Assembly: GCA_014529385.2 (NCBI GenBank)
Contig: CM043966.1
Span: 90,564,587-90,628,586 of the forward strand
Source: Adiantum capillus-veneris
Lineage: Eukaryota; Streptophyta; Polypodiopsida; Polypodiales; Pteridaceae
Direction of reading: 5' to 3'
Length of the DNA stretch: 64,000 nucleotides
Below the pieces are notes generated by a model, which was given only the letters and a program-made list of their open reading frames with translations, did not search any database and was not told where the DNA came from. The number at the start of each line of letters is the position of its first letter. The stretch's first letter is position 1. The position numbers and the translations under genes are program-made. This document shows, one piece after another, positions 22,664 through 33,470 of the stretch.

Positions 22664-25597
22664 ATGGTGCTCACAGACATCACAAATGGTTTGCTTCCAC
22701 CACCATGTAGTCCGCACACCAAAAGCATACATATTCGCTTACCCACGACATTTGCACCGAAGACCACCAGTGAGCGTGATCAAAGGTCATCACAGGAACG
22801 TCGCACCGCTTGTGAGACCAATGTTGACATTTGGATGGATGGCCATTTGTACCCTTACGATCCTATAAGTCGCTTCCATCCATCGTTTAATAGCCTTTCC
22901 ACATTTCTTCAATTTCTTGGGAGGGGAGAAGCAGGCTTGTTAGGCTATTGCAAGCAGTTGTGTATGGGTGCAGGTGCTTCTTTGCATATGTGGATGCACG
23001 AATGTCAAGCTCTTCACCTCAAGACGATGGCATTATAAGAGAGTGTTGCCTCTTCGGAGAGGGTAGTTAAAACTCTTGAACAACAAATGCAAGAAAAGGA
23101 GTTCCACATCCAGAAGCTTACCAACACCATCACATACTTGAAAGAAACACCCCTTGGTGCAAGGGAACGCAAACGCACATATTCATCCATTGAAACTCTT
23201 GCACATTCGGAAGGAGCACGCAAACGACGAGTTACAGGCACAAGGTGATTTGGTCTTTACTTGCATGATGCATTCTTACTTCACACTATTTTCTAACATT
23301 TATGTTTATTTGTTGCTAGAAACTTCATCCAGGAGGCATGCGGTGGAAGAAACCAAGATGATTGAGTCAACCTTCTCACTAGTTGTCTCAATACCCAGGA
23401 CGTGATTTCTATCTTAAATCACCTGGAGGTAAGCACATCAAGGATGCATTCACCAAGGACCTTATGCGTAAATTAAGAAATGTGGTTAGTAACGATGACG
23501 TTCAACAAGCTTGTGATAAGCCTATCAGGCTATTTTTCAACTCCTAAAGGATGCCCTCAAAGAACATGGCATTGTGGAAAACCTATTTCTCGTTCCTCAC
23601 AAGGTCAAGCTCGCAAAGAAGGCCACAAACGAAGATGTGTTCTCCCGCATTGGGACATACCTACACATTGAGGACACAATGCCAACTTCCCTTTATGCTT
23701 CGTGCGCTACAAAGACAAGGATAAAAGGTAAGAAACAATCCATAAGAACTTCAGAGAAGGGCTTTCCTTACACAGTGTGGAACAATATTTTCGTGGATCT
23801 TAGAAGGCTTCAAGAAGCCATGCTTAGATTTTACAAGTTACCTGAAGAAGGTGACACACTTTACTTTTTTTTTTGGTATTATTCTTATCATAGACTTTGA
23901 AGTTTAAGGTCTTAGCACTATTTATTTTGTAGTGCTTGGCACAAAAGTCGCTTTTGTGCTGAAACTCGATGAGTGTCAAATAGTGAAAGGCCGAAGGTTA
24001 GAGAGGCTAAGTGTCACTCTAATGAACGAGGCCCTTCTGCAAACCAAGAGAAGGGATTCAAGCGAGCCATCTCCCACCCCATCTTTTAGCGTGCAATCAG
24101 AGAAAGATATTTGGTGGTTGGGTGCTATTGAGGTGACCAAAGAGACCAATGGAGTACTTTCATGGATTTTTGAGAGAAATCCATGGATCACAGAATTAAT
24201 ACACTCCCAAATTGCAGGTCAGAAGTTGGATATTGAGGGTTTTGGTAGTTATGATGTGGAGTGGCACTTAGGTGGGGATTTGAAGACCATAAAGTGTTTG
24301 CTTGGCTACAAACAAGGGGCTTCTTCTCTCATGCCTTGTCCATTTTGCACTCGAGGGTACAAACCTAATGGACAAAAATCACATAAGAGCACTGCAAAGG
24401 TCGGTTCCATGCTTCCATGGCAAGGGCATGGAGAACAAGGGTTAGATTGTCGTGATGTCGGAGATGAAGGTAGAGAATGGGAAGTGTCTATTCTGAGATG
24501 TCCCATGCTCAATGCCCCAGACCGTGATCAAAAGGACCACGCTTGGAATCCAATCTTTCTATTTCCTCTATCGAATGTACATTTTTGTACATTACACGCA
24601 TTCATGCGCATTTTTGATAGGCTATTGAAGCTCCACATTGACTATGCTTTCACAATGAAAACGTTGGAAAAGTCCAAGGAAGCGATCGAAAGAGTGGAAG
24701 TACTCTTGAATTCCATTGGCTGTCACGGTGGAAATGTGTCTATCGTTGCTGCAAAGAACACAGGGGAGGCCCATAAAATTGCTCAACAAGTGTCAATGAG
24801 TGGACAAAAAGCTAAACACTTTTTGAAGAAAGTTTCCCAAGGAAAGCCAGGTCGATATGATGCTCAAAACAGCTCCAACCAGCAGGCAGGTAACCTTTGG
24901 GAGCTTTGGAAGGAGTTATACAAAGCTACTACTGACAATGATTCAAATGGCGAGCTTGCAAACAAGCGCAAACAATTTTGGGCACATTTTGATAAAATGG
25001 TCAAGCTTATGGGCCTTAACAGCACAACAGAAGAACAACGCCAATCATTTCAAGAAGCCTTGGTGGATTTTACCAAGGCCTTCACCCTTTCTTGGGGTGA
25101 AAATAACATCACACATTACATAGTAAGTCATTTTACATGGTGTATTCATTACAAGGGATTGTTTTTATTTAATAATGTGGATCGTTTACTCATGTGAACA
25201 ACATATCTTGTTTGCGCATGGTGCATTTTTTATGCACAAGTATGGATCGCTTGAAATTTTTAGCACTCAAGGCATGGAGAAGTCCCATTATAAGGCAAGG
25301 GGAGTGTACTTCAAAAATACTCGACATGGTGGTGGAATGGTGCAATTCAATTATTAGGAGGAGATGTTCAACTGATTTTTTCGCACAACATTTTCTCGTA
25401 AGCTCACAATGGAGCGTGCGCGACAATCCAAGATTGCTATTGAAGTGCGGAAATGGAGTCGTCAAGAGCATAGCAACAAGTGGAAAATGTCGCAAGGTCC
25501 CACCAAGCATGCTGCATGGCGGCGATGTAGAGTGCGGCAAGGATCAAAATGGATACTACGCGAGTCACTAAACGTGAACGCAGGGTCCAACTCTTAG
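22664..25597 (+). pseudogene. Multi-exon gene of an uncharacterised, probably transposon-associated protein family
   Basis: Exons can be assembled at 22664-23244, 23320-23850, 23933-25122 and about 25216-25597, with GT/AG borders and matching phase at the second and third junctions. Exon 1 ends in a Lys/Glu-rich coiled coil (VKTLEQQMQEKEFHIQKL). Exon 3 is open for about 400 codons with VLKLDECQIVKG, a motif block WHLGGDLKTIKCLLGYKQGA followed by CPFC, and HFCTLHAFMRIFDRLL. Exon 4 has YGSLEIFSTQGMEKSHYKAR. From memory, the order GGDLK…CPFC…LHxFxRI…GxEKxHYxxR occurs in large families of unnamed proteins in repeat-rich genomes. I cannot give a Pfam name or a reaction. Breaks: TAA at 23036, TGA near 23365, a one-base loss near 23430, a frameshift near 23545, and two stops in exon 4. 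Confidence 0.6.
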
Positions 25598-26104
25598 CCA
25601 CATGTTTATTTAAAAAATAATACTTTTTTTAGAAAAATTAGTGTGAACAGGGCCCTTTTTAAATGGGCCCTTATAAATATTTCATGCTCTCATAAACCAC
25701 TCATTTCTTAAGAACAGGTGAGCTCTTACCAACAAAATAGCGCGCACCAAACAAACCGCGAAAGAGCATCTGCCTGCCAACAAAAACACTCTCCAAGGAT
25801 GTGAGAAGCCGTCATGGCTTAAAGGCACAAGAAAATGGCCATGAACACCTGGCCGTTCTAGGAACTCTTTTGGTAGTGGGCATGGTGGTAGGACACGAGA
25901 GTCATTGAGGACTGTTGAATCTCCACCTCCTCAAGATATAACACCTAGAAAGAGAATGAAGCAACGTGCCCAACACTGGAGAGAAGAAGAGGGCCAGCAA
26001 ACAACAAAGTCCGATAGGGAGTAGCCGTCGCGCCACCAATCACAAGCAGGACCATCCAGGACTCGGGTGGTCCATACAGACCTTGAATCATAGAGTGAGC
26101 CACC
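25598..26104. other. No recognisable gene
   Basis: Short frames on both strands lack recognisable domains. The stretch separates two pseudogenes. Confidence 0.4.
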
Positions 26105-26614
26105 ATGGCTGCGAGATAAAACACCGCGCACACACCGGGTGGTCGTTGGGGGGAAGACATTTCCTCGAGGACAGGGAGCTCTACCCACACGACAAGATCG
26201 GCAGCCAAGGGAAGAGGAAGAATCAGAAGAGGCTGCAGAACCAGCCCCTGAGCATGTAAACAGATGCAAGTCTGAGTTTTTCAAGAAGCCTAAATGCCGC
26301 CCGCCAGCAAATGTGCAAGTGTCCCCAAGACAACAGCAGCACCGCCGAAAAATAGCAAGGGCATTTGCAGAAATCCGCCACTACCAGAAGACGATGGAGC
26401 TTTTGATTTGACCCGCCCCCTTTGCTCGCACAGGGAAGGAGGTGCTTCAAAGCTATGGAAATCAGTATAGAATGCAAGCAATAGCGCTAGAGGCTATTCA
26501 AAAAGCTGCAGAGGTCCACATCATTTCGGTGTTGGAAGATATCAACCTATGCGCCATTCATGCAAACGAGTGACAATACAGCCAAAAGATATGCAGTTTG
26601 CACTTCGATTGTGA
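26105..26614 (+). pseudogene. Histone H3-fold sequence, probably a CENH3 (CENP-A) retropseudogene
   Basis: The C-terminal two thirds follow the histone H3 fold without a gap: FAEIRHYQKTMELLI (αN), a stop where H3 has Arg, PAPFART-KEVLQSYGNQYRMQ (α1, loop 1), ALEAIQKAAEVHIISVLEDI then NLCAIHA (α2), and after a frameshift at about 26570 RVTIQPKDMQFALRL (α3). The divergence from canonical H3 (no STELLIRKLPFQRLV) and the PAPF wording resemble plant CENH3, the nucleosomal histone that marks centromeres. The N-terminus at 26105 reads MAAR-stop-NTAHTPGGR in another frame, recalling an H3-type tail. No introns are visible although plant CENH3 genes have several, so a retrocopy is likely. Two stops and at least two frameshifts make it dead. 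Confidence 0.72.
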
Positions 26615-26975
26615 CGAGACTTCGAGCATTAGCCGAAGTTACCCCTCTTTTTGTATTGCACACCCTTATCTTTGTAATGATTTGACTTTCCAAGAGTGGC
26701 AAGAATTTGATCCCATCCAAAGGGTTCAAATAACTCCTCTGAAAATGGTTCTGGTACATATGCCTCATCTCCTACTGAATGCTATAGGATGCAATCTTCC
26801 TTTCTAAGACTTCCGTTCTCAGGAGCTCCGTACATCGAAATATGCGCTTTGCTTTTGAAATCAGTTGTGGATTTTAATTCTTTCCCCGGGGTTTGTTCTA
26901 CATCTCTATAACTATGATCTTGACATTGATTTTTGTAGTAATTTCTTTGTGTCTCAGGTAGATATATTCATAGCC

Positions 26976-27439
26976 TCAGTCTTGTACCATTTTGATCTGA
27001 CGCATAAATGGTCTGCCCAATATGATACTAAAGTTGCTACTCTCATCAAAATTCATTATGGCAAAGGTGTGCTCATACTCGATGCCACACGAGGATACAA
27101 TGATTTGTTTTAATATTCCAATCAATTTCTCCACGTATCCATCCGTTAATTCCAGTTTCATTTGAGTTTTTGTAAGAGCAGGCTTCCCCATTTTTTCCAT
27201 ATCTCTTTGGCTGCAATGGCAATTCTTGCCCCACTATCTAATATAGCAACCGTATTTACTTCTTTGTACTCAAGTGGTAAGGTGGTGTTTCCTTCTTCTC
27301 CTTCACAGTAGTCACCCACCTTATTTACTGGTACTGGCTTTGTCTGTGGATTCTTGGGCAAGGCGTCATCCATGTTTTTGTCCATAAGCTGCTCATGTGA
27401 AGGGATTTTCAACTCTATCTTTTCCAGGTTTTTGCCCAT
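26976..27439 (-). pseudogene. First retropepsin-like domain of copy C
   Basis: Aspartic proteases of this type cleave the gag polyprotein. The active-site triad reads VAILDSGARIAIAAKEIW. The C-terminal part reads YEHTFAIMNFDESSNFSIIL followed by GRPFMRQ, the usual ILGRPF ending. A frameshift near 27180 separates the two halves. The equivalent in the other copy (44583-44119) is in one frame but has HSG in place of DSG. Confidence 0.75.
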
Positions 27440-27509
27440 TTGGCCCCATAGATGCGGTCTAATTTTTAGTAGCTCTGAGAGAGAAAGTGTTGCATTATAT
27501 GGGAGAAGA

Positions 27510-28662
27510 CATCAATTCATGTAAGCTCTTGGTATCCATCATTTTTGGTGTAAATTTCCACTGAAAATTTAATCTCCAATTTTGTTTCAAGTTCTCCTAT
27601 GAAAGATGGTAAAGTCTTTAGAGAGCGTGGTTTACTCTCTTCAGATGCGACATACCCGACATCCTCGTATATAGATCGTATATCTTCTGTGAAAAATTCG
27701 TGATCCATGTTTATTTTAGGGATAGGTGATGAATGTAAAGTAGCACTATCATCTTTTTGGTTTCTAATTGATTCCCATAAAGATTGTGGCCACTATTCTT
27801 CTACCTCCGGAATAGGCATCACTGCTTGTGAGCCCATCCCATCTGTGGTATTGGCTACTTCCCTTATATCTAAAGGTGCCTCAACTCTCGGCTCTTCCTC
27901 TTTGTTTATAATACCACAAAGTTTTAATTCGTGGATTTTTTCGTGGATGAGCACCTCCATTTTTGGAGCATTTGGAACTGGTTCCATAAGAGCTTGGGCC
28001 TTTTGAATGAGCTCCTTGCACATTTGTAACCTCTCTTTTTCATACCCTGGGTGAGGATACATTAGCTATCTATCCTCCTGGGTTTGGTTGGTCTTTAACC
28101 TAGCATCATAAGATTTCAAGATCGCATCCAAGGGTTCAAAGACTTTGTCGACCAAGACTGAACCTCTCGAGTTAGTCTTTGACTCTTTCGATCCCTTTGC
28201 ATTTTTCTTGCTTTCTTGCTCATGTTTAAGCTGTTATTTGGTTTGGTGCAGTTCAGTTTCCAAAGCAGCTTTCTCCTTTAGACTTTTTGCTTTCATTTTA
28301 TCCCTTTTGGCTTTCCATGATTTTCTTCCTGTCTCACTGACAAGGTTTTAGATTTCTATTTGAATAGGCAATGTGGCTTCCTCCTCAATGATTGTGTTTT
28401 TTGGCAGCTTCTTGAGCTTGAGTCCGAGTCATCACGTTAAAAGGAATAGTGGGTTCTACCTCAGATCCGCTTGAAGAAGGCATCATGCCTACAACATTCA
28501 TTGTTGCTTTTCCCTTGTAGTTTGGATTTTTTGCACAGTGTTGGCGTAGATGGTCTATCCCAAAACGTTCATGGAATACAAATAATTCTATTTGTGGACA
28601 CTTTTTTGGATAACTTCATGCCCAATGATCACCTCCACACTCATAGCTTGTACCTTATTGTG
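27510..28662 (-). pseudogene. Gag-protease linker of copy C
   Basis: Broken minus-strand frames (27708-27517, 28062-27793) are acidic and Lys/Glu-rich. They match the linker of the other copy at 45222-44884 (MYPHPGYEKE, LIQKAQALMEP). The region has no domain of its own that I recognise. Confidence 0.55.
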
Positions 28663-29316
28663 TCATAGCTGGTGATACAGCAATGGTTGTTCTGGCATGG
28701 TAAGAATGTTCTTCGAACCAAACTCCTGATTGGCTATGAACATGAGCGTATTTGCATCCATGGAGTACTGGTTTTTCATGCGTTGTGGCACATGCATTGG
28801 TTGAGTGTAGTTGACTATCACTCTCCCATGGTTCAAAAGATGCGATTGTTGCCCTAGCATTTGTTGTGGCTTCGATTGAGTGCTACACCATGGAGTGGGA
28901 TGATCCCCTCCACAAGTATCACATGTCCTCAATTGAGGCTGTCATATAATCGGGTTCTGTATGTAGCCTTGGTTTATTCTTCTAATTACTTCCTCGACCA
29001 CTTGATCAATGATCGGTTCCCAAGGATTTTGAACATCTTTCTTTGTTGTTGATTCACTCTTTGGAGAAGAGGCACTACTAGTCGTGTTGTATGTATCTTC
29101 AGTCACCTCTCTGTGGGCCTTGCAATTGTCAACTAGATATAGAGCTTCTCTAGTGACTTGATTGAATGACGTGCATCCTTTCAAATGTAGGTCCTTTCTG
29201 AGAGTTTCATTCCTCAAGCCCTCTATGAAGAAAACTGATAATCTCTCATCTTGTGATAACTCTCTTACAGGACATATCTCTATGTTTTGTTTAAAGCAAA
29301 GCAGAGCTTCCTTCAC
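28663..29316 (-). pseudogene. Gag C-terminal half with zinc knuckle, copy C
   Basis: 29316-28942 encodes a retroviral-type gag segment (ICPVRELSQDERLSVFFIEG, then LRNETLRKDLHLKGC). After a stop, 28932 onward gives CDTCGGDHPTPWC, a CCHC zinc knuckle that binds RNA during packaging. Its second knuckle region has decayed. Confidence 0.7.
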
Positions 29317-29437
29317 CTTTTCGTCCTTTTTTTAATTGAAAGCATAGATCTGTGACACCGTGTTGTGTTTGATCCCCCTTTTCGAGAACTCCTCTACAAA
29401 TTCTTGTAAGAGTTGTGCTATGTTGAGAAATTCATCT

Positions 29438-29695
29438 CTATCTAGTGGTTGGAACCAAGTAAGTCAAGGCTGTTCCTTCCAATGTCAACCCAAATCCCTC
29501 ATACTGAGTATGAAAATTTGCAATCTTTTCAACTCTCAAAACTTGCTTGAAGAGTAAGACATGAGCATATGGATCCTTTGACCGTATTTTTTTTTGATAC
29601 ACTGAGCCACTTAATCTTAATTGTTGTGGTTCAGTCACTAATCTAACCAATTTGTGGTCTCTTGGAAAGACGTCTCTCGCTCTCACCCCTCAGAT
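29438..29695 (-). pseudogene. Gag middle segment of copy C, up to the insertion
   Basis: KDPYAHVLLFKQVLRVEKIA then NFHTQYEGFGLTLEG is gag sequence also found at 46385-46250. It is cut at about 29695 by the nested LTR element and resumes at 34617. Confidence 0.7.
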
Positions 29696-29703
29696 ACGTG
29701 CTC
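29696..29703 (+). other. Candidate target-site duplication, left side of the nested element
   Basis: ACGTGCTC here equals 34617-34624 directly after the right LTR. A 15-bp stretch (TGTGAGAGGATACGT) resembling the LTR border lies between it and the LTR start. The shortest abutting duplication would be the tetramer ACGT at 29715-29718. Confidence 0.5.
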
Positions 29704-29718
29704 TGTGAGAGGATACGT

Positions 29719-29884
29719 TGTGAGCGGGATGGAAACACACAGAACGCCTCTATAACGACCCGACACACACTCTTGGGAAGATACACACACACTATGGGGC
29801 ACCACTCGGCTTACACAACACACCTGGCCGAGACAGGGAACACACCTATGGAGTGAGAGGAGAGAGACTATCCACTTGCCCACT

Positions 29885-29926
<42 letters not shown>

Positions 29927-30868
29927 AAAAAACTCAGCTCAAAAGAGGAGCACTTTTGATAATTAGATACAAATGAGCTTGGGCCAACACCAATGGGGCA
30001 AATAGCTCACACAATATGGGTAAAATAAGCCAGATACAATCACAAACTAGAGCAGAAACTTCGCTCATAGGAGAAACTTACACAGAAAAACAATAGAAAA
30101 AGAGTGAGAAATTTGGCAAAATGGACAGCACCATCACGTCCGGAACGGCCCAAAACCCCAGTCTACAATGTCAAAGTGCTCAAATCCGACCTCGGACGAG
30201 CAGTTTACGGCCAAAACAGGCTCCAAAAACCCCAAAAACACACCTGCGGCTGTTCCTCCTCTCTTCTCCACGTTTTTTCTGGTATTCTCTCTGTTTTTTC
30301 AGTTCCCACACTTAGCTTTATTAGTTGGGCACCCTTGTCCTTTTAGATGACCTCAAACGGACCCCGAACATGCCAAAAACTGACCTCGCAGTGCATAGTT
30401 GTCACCTTCTTGCATCATCCGCACACCTGGCACTCGACTTTTTTCAATAATGCATCCCGCCACCACGTGAAGTGGCCCCAAAATATGGTCTTCATGATGA
30501 CCTCTCTGCATAATTATCACAAGAAAACATCCACGTCGTGTCCGTACTTATCCACGTGCAAGTCTTGACCCCGTTCGGCCTCCTGACGCCACTAGATGCC
30601 ATCTGACGCACCTGCTTACCTCATGTCGTTGGCCCACGGATAGCTTCCTCGAGAAGTTTTACGCGCTAACAACTCCTCCTTATTGTAGAAAAAACACACT
30701 GGTACTGGTGATAGTGAAAATCGATGCACTATGTACATGTTGTCCTACTTGTACACATGTGGGCCCCACGTAACCACCTGGCTCTGGAAAATGGGCAATA
30801 CTTTATTTGATGCACCATGCATGGGTATGTACATATGCGCAATCCCTTGCTCCAAAAAACTCCTGACA
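29719..30868 (-). repeat. 3' LTR of the gag-only element
   Basis: Direct copy of 33471-34616. The borders on the plus strand are TGTGAGCGGGATGG and CTCCTGACA. It contains a (CA)n tract at about 29885-29924. Confidence 0.9.
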
Positions 30869-30890
30869 TAATTTGCCCACCCCCTAGCCT
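30869..30890 (-). other. Polypurine tract of the gag-only element
   Basis: On the minus strand AGGGGGTGGGCAAATTA directly precedes the 3' LTR start TGTCAGGAG. Confidence 0.7.
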
Positions 30891-30906
30891 GCTAGAGCAT
30901 TCATGC

Positions 30907-32397
30907 TCAGCGGCAGCAAAAAGAGATATTCATTCCACCTGGATCAAAAGGCCAAAGACATATCGCCTGATTCACAGGAAGCATCATAACACCACACATA
31001 TATTTGTCACCAATCAACCAAAATGCACCATAGGTATATCCAACTAACACATCCGCCCTGTCTAGAGTTCCAAAAGCAGCCACATCCAACCCAACCGATA
31101 GAGACAACTCAAGTGACTCATCACCTGGCATCTTGGCTTCGCTAGCCATAGCAACAACGTGCAAATCATGCACCCAAGTAGCTAAAAGCATTGTGTGAAG
31201 GTAAATTTGTTGATATCCAAAGCACAAAAGTATCCCCGCAGCACACATATCCCTAGCATAGGCATCCACATAGCTGAGATTGGACTCATATATTCCAAAC
31301 CCCCTCTCATCATCATAAGCATACTCATCATCACACATAACTTCATCCACATCATAATCATGGCTAGCACCACTATCCATAGCTTCTAGCATGGGTTCAT
31401 CAGTCTCCAAGAATACAGATCCCTGCTCTAAACCACAATCATGCTCACAAATCGGTTCAATCACTGCACATACATCAAAATATGGCTTCAAAACAGGCTC
31501 CACATCCAAAAAATCCACAAAATGGCTCTCAACCTTGCCCTCTTCCCTAATTTCCAAGGAACTAGTATCCAAAGATACGTGCTCATCATCAATAACCTCG
31601 ACCTCACACTCACACCCAGAATCATAAGGTACACAAGTAGCCAATGCATCCTCTTCAAGACTTTTCAATCCTGTATCGAAAGCATTACTCACCTCTTTAG
31701 TCTCTTCCATAAACCTGTCAACCTGCAAGACCTCTTTACGCTTCACAATAGACCTTGGGAAGAAACGAGAAACATCATAGGATAGGCTACTTTTCACCTG
31801 CTTAGGCTTAACTTCATCTTCCATGTCAAATCTATCTTGCACATGCATACTTGTACTGATACCATGTTCCTCAAGACGCTTAAACTTCCATTCCTTGTGC
31901 TTTGCAATGCATACTGCATCTTCAAAAGACTCGGGCGTCTTCAACTCAACCTCGAACCGCAACCAAGGTGACAAACCATCAACAAAAAAACTTTTCTTCA
32001 ATGAACAAGGGGGGGTCTCATCCTTAAGAGCAACACACCAACGAGTCCATAAATCTGTAAAACCTTGTACATAGGCATCAACACCTTGACAAGAACCTTG
32101 ATTAAGAGCATTGAGCTCATTCCATATTGCATTTGCATCTTCAAAAACCTGGAAACGCTCTAAAAAAGCTTCTATAAACTTGTCAAGACTCAAACCATAA
32201 GAAGAAGACACTGCTTCTTTAGCTTCCAAATCCATGAACCAAACATGGGCCTCATCTTTCAAAAGAAATCCAAATAGCCTCAAAATCTTCTCCTCATCAC
32301 ACATATTGTTGCTTATGCATGCCACCTCGACTTGCTCCAGAAAGTCTTCCGCATCTTCACCACTTCTTCCATGAAATTCCGGATAAGAGAAAGCCAT
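30907..32397 (-). CDS. Gag-like protein, 496 residues, single open frame
   Basis: The ATG at 32397 (CCATGGCTTTC context) opens MAFSYPEFHGRSGEDAEDFL. Residues 1 to about 180 are a Retrotrans_gag-type domain (FHGRSGEDAEDFLEQVEVAC; DEAHVWFMDLEAKEA; FDGL-like FVDGLSPWLRFEVEL). Residues 190-380 are strongly acidic with Cys pairs but no CCHC knuckle. The C-terminal 100 residues are hydrophobic and of unknown role. Gag would package the element RNA. No pol follows the stop at 30907. It is the longest undamaged frame in the window, which suggests recent constraint or youth. Confidence 0.8.
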   Translation of the reverse strand: MAFSYPEFHGRSGEDAEDFLEQVEVACISNNMCDEEKILRLFGFLLKDEAHVWFMDLEAKEAVSSSYGLSLDKFIEAFLERFQVFEDANAIWNELNALNQGSCQGVDAYVQGFTDLWTRWCVALKDETPPCSLKKSFFVDGLSPWLRFEVELKTPESFEDAVCIAKHKEWKFKRLEEHGISTSMHVQDRFDMEDEVKPKQVKSSLSYDVSRFFPRSIVKRKEVLQVDRFMEETKEVSNAFDTGLKSLEEDALATCVPYDSGCECEVEVIDDEHVSLDTSSLEIREEGKVESHFVDFLDVEPVLKPYFDVCAVIEPICEHDCGLEQGSVFLETDEPMLEAMDSGASHDYDVDEVMCDDEYAYDDERGFGIYESNLSYVDAYARDMCAAGILLCFGYQQIYLHTMLLATWVHDLHVVAMASEAKMPGDESLELSLSVGLDVAAFGTLDRADVLVGYTYGAFWLIGDKYMCGVMMLPVNQAICLWPFDPGGMNISFCCR

Positions 32398-33447
32398 GGC
32401 TACCCAAGTTACTATGCTTTAAGAACCCCTTCGAACACACGTGCAAGAACCCAAAACTTTTGACTACCCAATCCCCAGAAACTTCAATGGAGCTCAGCTT
32501 TAGATAAGGACAAACACATGCACATCAAATGAGTTTTCATAGTTGATCATCGGAATTACAACAGGCAAAGAACATTCCAGGATCTCTCTTAATCTTCTTG
32601 GCCCGAACATAAAGACTATGCGCTGCTGGAAAAAAATCTTCCTGGACACATGAACATTGATTTGGATTCTCTGAGTTAAATGAAAAGGAGTGAATTGAGG
32701 GCCATTTTGATCATCCATTAAAGCCAACCATGAAGCTCCCAAGAAAGCACACCCGTCTTATCCTCTGATTTTGCCAAAATTTCAGCAGCATAAAAACATA
32801 AATGGCTCAAAAGACCAAGAAACTAGCCATCATAACTTGGAAAAATTTTGACAGAGTTTCCCCAGAAGTAGATCAGTAGGAACCCAAAATATACAATGTA
32901 TATGTATGCATAAACTGTCAACAATAGAACCCGAGCATCAAGTAGGACTCACTAGTACATAGCCTATGGCGAGGTCACGAAAAGGGTACTCCAGCTACCT
33001 ATATCACCGAAAGGATCTCCACATTTGAGAATCCCCCAGCTCAATAAAACCTCACGCTATCGACCCTCACACGAAGGCTACTGCAAATCGCGTATAGTCA
33101 AGTCTCAGAAAGGACTATCTTCCAGACCAAGTCTTAGAAATGGTTGGGATTGCCAAATAAAACCATATATGGCTCCACAAAGGGGTACCATGGCAGTTTC
33201 CACAAGTAACGTACAATCCAACAGACAATGCGCTCAAACAGGCTCCAAGTGATGCATACCCAAAACAACTGTAAGTGACACCAATGCTAGTATATCACTG
33301 TACTCCAGCTACCTGTACCTGTGTGAATCACCTATACTTGTAGCTGTCCCTGTAACCTGTAACCTGTAACCTGTAATCTGCAACCTGCAACCTGTAATCC
33401 CGAAGCGCGAAGCTCGAAGCTCGAAGCAGAAGGTACTCGAAGAAGAT
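32398..33447 (-). other. Untranslated leader of the gag-only element
   Basis: About 1 kb between the primer-binding site and the gag ATG. It has no long frame and includes the heptamer tract at 33343-33400. Confidence 0.6.
33343..33400 (+). repeat. CCTGTAA heptamer microsatellite
   Basis: About seven to eight units with period 7 (CCTGTAA, variants CTTGTAA-like, CCTGCAA, TCTGCAA) lie next to a decayed CGAAGCT repeat, about 50 bp from the primer-binding site in the element leader. Confidence 0.85.
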
Positions 33448-33449
33448 CC

Positions 33450-33470
33450 TCCGTGGGGGCGCCAAAAGAA
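33450..33470 (-). other. Primer-binding site of the gag-only element
   Basis: On the minus strand the 5' LTR ends CCCGCTCACA and is followed by TTCTTTTGGCGCCCCCACGG. The TTGGCGCC core is typical of plant Ty3/gypsy primer-binding sites complementary to a tRNA 3' end; I do not assign the tRNA with certainty. Confidence 0.65.

Noticed and set aside
26105-26614. Canonical histone H3 gene
   Set aside because: The αN/α1 region and overall divergence differ too much from the nearly invariant plant H3, and the frame is broken.
30104-30350. Overlapping 60-80 codon frames, repeated at 33869-34098
   Set aside because: They are within the two LTRs of the gag-only element and mirror each other; no domain is visible.
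30907-32397. DSGASH motif in the gag protein as a protease active site
   Set aside because: It stands alone in an acidic linker, with none of the flanking hydrophobic pattern or the ILG segment of a retropepsin.
33343-33400. Interstitial telomere repeat
   Set aside because: The heptamer is CCTGTAA, not the plant telomeric CCCTAAA, and it lies in a retroelement leader.
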